7,640 nt of DNA, taken from positions 1 through 7,640 of the forward strand of contig SFFH01000069.1 in the NCBI GenBank assembly GCA_004557905.1, written 5' to 3'. A program made the position numbers and the translations under genes. The notes below the pieces were generated by a model that saw nothing but the letters and a program-made list of their open reading frames with translations, was not told the DNA's origin and did no database searches. The DNA comes from Clostridiales bacterium (lineage in GTDB: Bacteria > Bacillota > Clostridia > Christensenellales > Aristaeellaceae). Shown in pieces: positions 5,350 through 7,640 of this stretch. Within the stretch, counting starts at the first letter, position 1. Every line of letters starts with the position of its first letter.

Positions 5350-5377
5350 TGTTTTCGCGAGGCCATTATAGTATACT
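5349..5377 (+). promoter_or_regulatory. candidate promoter of the Crp/Fnr regulator
   Basis: TTGTTT (5349-5354) and TATACT (5372-5377) are 17 bases apart, giving an expected start near 5384. The 18-bp palindrome at 5391-5408 would then lie just downstream of the start, a position that suits autorepression. Confidence 0.6.
5365..5370 (-). promoter_or_regulatory. -10 element of the ferredoxin-flavodiiron operon
   Basis: On the minus strand TATAAT (5370-5365) is a perfect -10, with expected start at 5358. No matching -35 hexamer lies 16-18 bases upstream. That region is instead occupied by the palindrome at 5391-5408, the usual picture for an activator-dependent promoter. A second, less favourable -10 (TATACT, 5375-5370) overlaps it. 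Confidence 0.6.
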
Positions 5378-5390
5378 GGACGCAGAACGT

Positions 5391-5408
5391 ATGTTGAAAT
5401 TTCAACAT
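5391..5408. promoter_or_regulatory. 18-bp perfect palindrome, probable Crp/Fnr-family operator
   Basis: ATGTTGAAATTTCAACAT is its own reverse complement over all 18 bases. Its centre (5399.5) is 41.5 bases upstream of the start predicted for the divergent ferredoxin promoter (5358), the classic class II Crp/Fnr position. It also lies between the regulator's own promoter and its RBS. The sequence differs from the Fnr (TTGAT-N4-ATCAA) and Crp (TGTGA-N6-TCACA) consensus sites, so it may be specific to this regulator. Binding is inferred. Confidence 0.72.
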
Positions 5409-5423
5409 GAGGAGTGGAAATGA

Positions 5424-6122
5424 ATGCAGAAATATATGGACTGCCTCACAGCCTGTCCGCTGTTTGCCGGCATCGGCGAAAGCGACCTGACCGCCACACT
5501 CTCGTGCCTGGGCGCGTATCCGCGGCATTTTGAAAAGGGCGAAGCGATTCTCCTGGAGGGCGAGCCCGTCCGCTGGCTGGGCGTCGTGCTCTCCGGCGCG
5601 GTGCAGATCGTCCGCATGGGGTACGACGGCAGCCGCAGCATCCTCTCCAAGCTCGGCCCCGCCGAGCTGTTCGCGGAGGCGTTTGCGTGCGCCGGCATGG
5701 CGGCGATGCCCGTGGACGTCGTGGCTGCCGAGAAGGCCGACGTGCTGCTGCTTTCCGCCGAAAGAATCCTGCACCCCTGCGAGCATCCGTGCGGCTTTCA
5801 CCACCGGATGATCTACAACCTGATGCGCATTCTGGCGACGAAGAACCTCGCATTTCACCGGAAGACGGAGATCACCGCCCAGCGCACCACGCGCGGCAAG
5901 CTGCTGACCTACCTGACGCTGGAGGCCAAGCGGGCGGGCAGCCGCAGCTTTGACATCCCGTTTGACCGCCAGGAGCTGGCGGACTATCTGGGCGTGGATC
6001 GCAGCGGGCTGTCCGCCGAGATCAGCAGGCTGCGCCGGGAGGGCGTGCTCTCCTGCACGCGCAGCCACTTCACGCTGCTTGCGCGCGGGGACGCGTCCGG
6101 CGACCGGATGCAGTCGCCGTGA
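5424..6122 (+). CDS. Crp/Fnr-family transcriptional regulator
   Basis: 232 residues. An N-terminal cyclic-nucleotide-binding-like beta-barrel (about 12-110) precedes the dimerisation helix (about 124-150) and a C-terminal winged helix-turn-helix (about 160-220). The recognition region is RQELADYLGVDRSGLSAEISRLRREG (182-207; first part RQELADYLGVDRSGL). The barrel segment LGPAELFAEAFACAG lacks the Arg-containing cAMP pocket of true Crp, so cAMP is unlikely. Cys7, Cys11, Cys119 and Cys123 (HPCEHPC just before the long helix) could sense redox state or bind metal or a cluster. GGAGTG precedes the ATG by 7 bases. The gene is divergent from the ferredoxin-flavodiiron operon, with a palindromic site between them, and is probably its regulator. 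The signal is unknown. Confidence 0.93.
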   Translation: MQKYMDCLTACPLFAGIGESDLTATLSCLGAYPRHFEKGEAILLEGEPVRWLGVVLSGAVQIVRMGYDGSRSILSKLGPAELFAEAFACAGMAAMPVDVVAAEKADVLLLSAERILHPCEHPCGFHHRMIYNLMRILATKNLAFHRKTEITAQRTTRGKLLTYLTLEAKRAGSRSFDIPFDRQELADYLGVDRSGLSAEISRLRREGVLSCTRSHFTLLARGDASGDRMQSP

Positions 6123-6150
6123 CCCATTCTCTGCCGGGTCCTGTGCAGAA

Positions 6151-6243
6151 GGGGCTGTCGGATCAAGTCTGAGCATTCCTCCAAAGCCATTGTGCTATGG
6201 AGGATCTGAATGCCCGGATTCTTGGCCCGACAGCCCCATTTTT
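6151..6243 (+). terminator. terminator of the regulator gene within an 87-nt nested hairpin
   Basis: GGGGCTGTCGG (6151-6161) pairs perfectly with CCGACAGCCCC (6227-6237), followed by ATTTTT. The interior continues the fold: CAAG/CTTG (6164-6167 with 6221-6224), GCATTC/GAATGC (6173-6178 with 6208-6213), CCTCCA/TGGAGG (6178-6183 with 6198-6203) and AGC/GCT. Termination of the upstream regulator is the likely job, but the arm is far longer than needed. Confidence 0.8.
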
Positions 6244-6427
6244 GCTTCCCTTAAGTAACGCCTCATTTCACTTGGCTTCGTCAGAGAGAAAAATCTGATG
6301 CACTCTGTTAAGCATTTACTCTGTAAGTCCTTCTGCAAAGCGCCGGACTCGACCACTAAGCGACGGGACTTACATCACTTCGTCGGTAATGCAACCGGCA
6401 TCATGCCGGTTTAATTGCGAATCAGTA
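6244..6427. other. non-coding stretch with several inverted repeats
   Basis: There is no convincing ORF between the regulator terminator and the hydrolase stop codon. GTAAGTCC (6323-6330) and GGACTTAC (6366-6373) form an 8-bp perfect inverted repeat around a 35-base middle. A near-direct repeat (ACTCTGTTAAG and ACTCTGTAAG) lies at about 6302-6327. It may be a structured RNA, a degenerate repeat element or relic DNA. I cannot assign it. Confidence 0.45.
6393..6411 (-). terminator. hairpin after the hydrolase gene, possible weak terminator
   Basis: AACCGGCA (6393-6400) and TGCCGGTT (6404-6411) form an 8-bp perfect stem with a TCA loop, 16 bases past the hydrolase stop codon. On the minus strand only TTGCATT follows, so the T-run is poor. 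Position favours a terminator; the tail does not. Confidence 0.4.
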
Positions 6428-7219
6428 TTACAGGGTCTTGAGAAACGCGCCCAGCAGCGCGTTGACCTGCTGCGGCTGATCGTCGTTTGCGTTGTGCGCC
6501 GCGCCGCGGATGATATGCAGGGGGAACCCTTCCCTTTCGTGCCACAGCTTGTTGTACGCCATGACCTTCCCCGTATGATCATGCTCGCCCACCAGCAGCC
6601 ACAGGGGGCATTGGATATTCATGTCGCCGATTTCGGGAATGAACCCGGCAAAGCCCAGGTACATCAGCGTGCACAGCTCGTCCTTTGTATAGTCCGAAAG
6701 CATATGCATCATATTTTCTCTTGCGCGCGGCGTGCTGGCGCACATCCTCGCCATGGCCCTTTGCAGGATGCCGTTGGGATAGAGCCGGAACATCCACTTT
6801 GTCTGCCGCAGCCAGAACAGGTCCGACCGGCTGTAGTACGACGGAGGATAGGGGCAGGTGCCGATGGCAAAGATGCCCGCCACCCTGTCCGGGTGCGCCC
6901 TGTAAAACGACTGCGCCACAAAGCCGCCCGCCGACTGTCCGATCAGCACGGCCCGCCGGATGCCCTCCGCGTCAAGGATGCTGTTAAGCTCTGCGGCGGC
7001 ATGCGGATAGGTAAAGTCCCTGTACGGCCGGGACTTCCCGTGCGCGGGCGCATCCCATATAAGGAGGCTGTACTGCCCGGAAAAGGCCTCCACCTGCCTG
7101 TCAAACAGGTGGTGGTTGGCCGTCAGCCCGGAGAGGAACACCAGCGTCAGGGGCGAGTCTGTTTTTTCCACCCAGTAAACTGTCCTGCCACGCTCAGAAG
7201 AAACGCTTTTTTCCATCAT
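6428..7219 (-). CDS. alpha/beta-fold hydrolase
   Basis: 263 residues with the full layout of an alpha/beta hydrolase. The oxyanion-hole strand-loop is LVFLSGLTANHHLF (26-39), with Ser-Gly in place of the common His-Gly. IWDAPAHGKS (54-63) is the next conserved turn. The nucleophile elbow GQSAGG (94-99) gives Ser96, the acid is Asp214 in GEHDH, and the catalytic base is His242 in AAHNAN. No signal peptide or membrane helix is seen, so it is probably cytosolic. Relatives include esterases, C-C bond hydrolases and haloperoxidase-like enzymes; the substrate cannot be read from the sequence. The ATG at 7219 has GGGAGGGG seven bases upstream; a second ATG follows directly. It lies about 120 bases downstream of a small membrane-protein gene on the same strand, and no clear promoter was found between them. 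Confidence 0.9.
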   Translation of the reverse strand: MMEKSVSSERGRTVYWVEKTDSPLTLVFLSGLTANHHLFDRQVEAFSGQYSLLIWDAPAHGKSRPYRDFTYPHAAAELNSILDAEGIRRAVLIGQSAGGFVAQSFYRAHPDRVAGIFAIGTCPYPPSYYSRSDLFWLRQTKWMFRLYPNGILQRAMARMCASTPRARENMMHMLSDYTKDELCTLMYLGFAGFIPEIGDMNIQCPLWLLVGEHDHTGKVMAYNKLWHEREGFPLHIIRGAAHNANDDQPQQVNALLGAFLKTL

Positions 7220-7339
7220 GGCTTTTCCCCTCCCGTGATCAGCAATATCCGGATGCGATCAAAATGCCTGCAGATGACGATACCGCAGCCCCATCCCCCA
7301 TCCGGAACCTGCGAAGCGCGACGGCCGCCACACGCGCGC

Positions 7340-7546
7340 TCATTTCAGAATCCCGGTCAGCAGCAGTGCGCCCACGCCGAGCGCGGCTCCGCCGACGACG
7401 CGCAGGACCCTCCTGTAGCGATAAGAAGGGGCGCTCGATTTTTCGGCCTTCCAGCTTTCCGTGATCCGCCAGACCAGCATGGGCTTTGCGCAGAGCGCCA
7501 GACCGATTGCGCACAACGTGATTCCCGCCATTTGTTCCTGTGACAT
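7340..7546 (-). CDS. small two-helix membrane protein (DUF6199-like)
   Basis: 68 residues. Two hydrophobic segments (about 5-20 and 47-65) flank a polar loop, giving a hairpin in the membrane. The middle reads KPMLVWRITESWKAEKSS (21-38), then APSYRYRRVLRV. A central W-x-x-TESWK followed by a P-S-x-x-Y and an Arg is a pattern I associate from memory with small Firmicute membrane proteins of the DUF6199 type, and I could not check it. The ATG at 7546 has GGAGGG ten bases upstream; the open frame continues up to 7591, but that part has no RBS and no conservation I can see. No function is known. It is on the same strand as the hydrolase and may be co-transcribed. Confidence 0.7.
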   Translation of the reverse strand: MSQEQMAGITLCAIGLALCAKPMLVWRITESWKAEKSSAPSYRYRRVLRVVGGAALGVGALLLTGILK

Positions 7547-7640
7547 GTCCTGTTTTCCCTCCTGTGCAATTGCAATCATCCGCGCAATCACTCGGAACGG
7601 ATATCCGATGCGGTTTCTCCATGTTCCCTCAGTCGGACAT

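Noticed and set aside
5268..6176. N-terminal extension of the ferredoxin frame to 535 residues, antisense to the regulator
   Set aside because: The extension is antisense to the well-supported Crp/Fnr gene, has no family similarity, and the ATG at 5267 has a good RBS.
6323..6373. tRNA-like arm in the gap before the hydrolase
   Set aside because: Only a T-arm-like word and a terminal stem can be found; there is no D-arm, anticodon arm or CCA context.
7239..7622. 127-codon minus-strand frame overlapping the small membrane protein
   Set aside because: Arg-rich, no hydrophobic segments or motifs; the alternative frame gives a coherent two-helix protein with a TESWK-type loop and an RBS.

Overview
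The window looks like a chromosomal segment from a GC-rich, anaerobic, Clostridia-type Firmicute. The evidence is strong AGGAGG-type ribosome binding sites, consensus-like sigma-A promoters, oxygen-sensitive redox genes (a flavodiiron protein and a Cys-rich ferredoxin), a Crp/Fnr regulator of the kind common in gut clostridia, and high GC in coding DNA with AT-rich intergenic gaps. The genus cannot be named from this sequence. No phage, transposase, CRISPR, rRNA or tRNA was seen.

Layout, left to right. At 1-8 a minus-strand gene may just begin. A terminator (127-160) ends mnmE (181-1536, minus), the tRNA-modification GTPase. Two facing DnaA-box-like sequences lie just upstream of mnmE (1554-1584). 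The stretch 1657-1978 holds a compact locus too small for routine annotation: two convergent consensus promoters, a 29-residue hydrophobic peptide gene on the minus strand (1788-1877), a short opposing RNA on the plus strand (about 1692-1790) and one shared bidirectional terminator. This is the architecture of a type I toxin-antitoxin module. Unusually, the two transcripts start with nearly the same leader, as an inverted duplication. The toxin Shine-Dalgarno lies in a perfect 7-bp hairpin.

Next is a monocistronic PfkB-family sugar kinase, probably 2-keto-3-deoxygluconate kinase (2045-3073, minus), with its own promoter and terminator. After an AT-rich gap comes a divergent redox unit. A Crp/Fnr-type regulator (5424-6122, plus) is transcribed away from a probable two-gene operon on the minus strand: a Cys-rich 4Fe-4S protein (4569-5267) and a flavodiiron protein (3358-4512). 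The divergent spacer carries an 18-bp perfect palindrome (5391-5408). Its centre is exactly 41.5 bp upstream of the start predicted for the ferredoxin promoter, the position of a class II Crp/Fnr activator site. The simplest reading is that the regulator activates the ferredoxin-flavodiiron operon and controls itself, probably in response to oxygen, NO or another redox signal.

The regulator ends in an unusually long (87-nt) nested hairpin (6151-6237). A non-coding stretch with further inverted repeats follows (6244-6427). The right end has an alpha/beta hydrolase (6428-7219, minus) and a 68-residue two-helix membrane protein (7340-7546, minus). The most interesting items are the type I toxin-antitoxin-like locus and the regulator palindrome.
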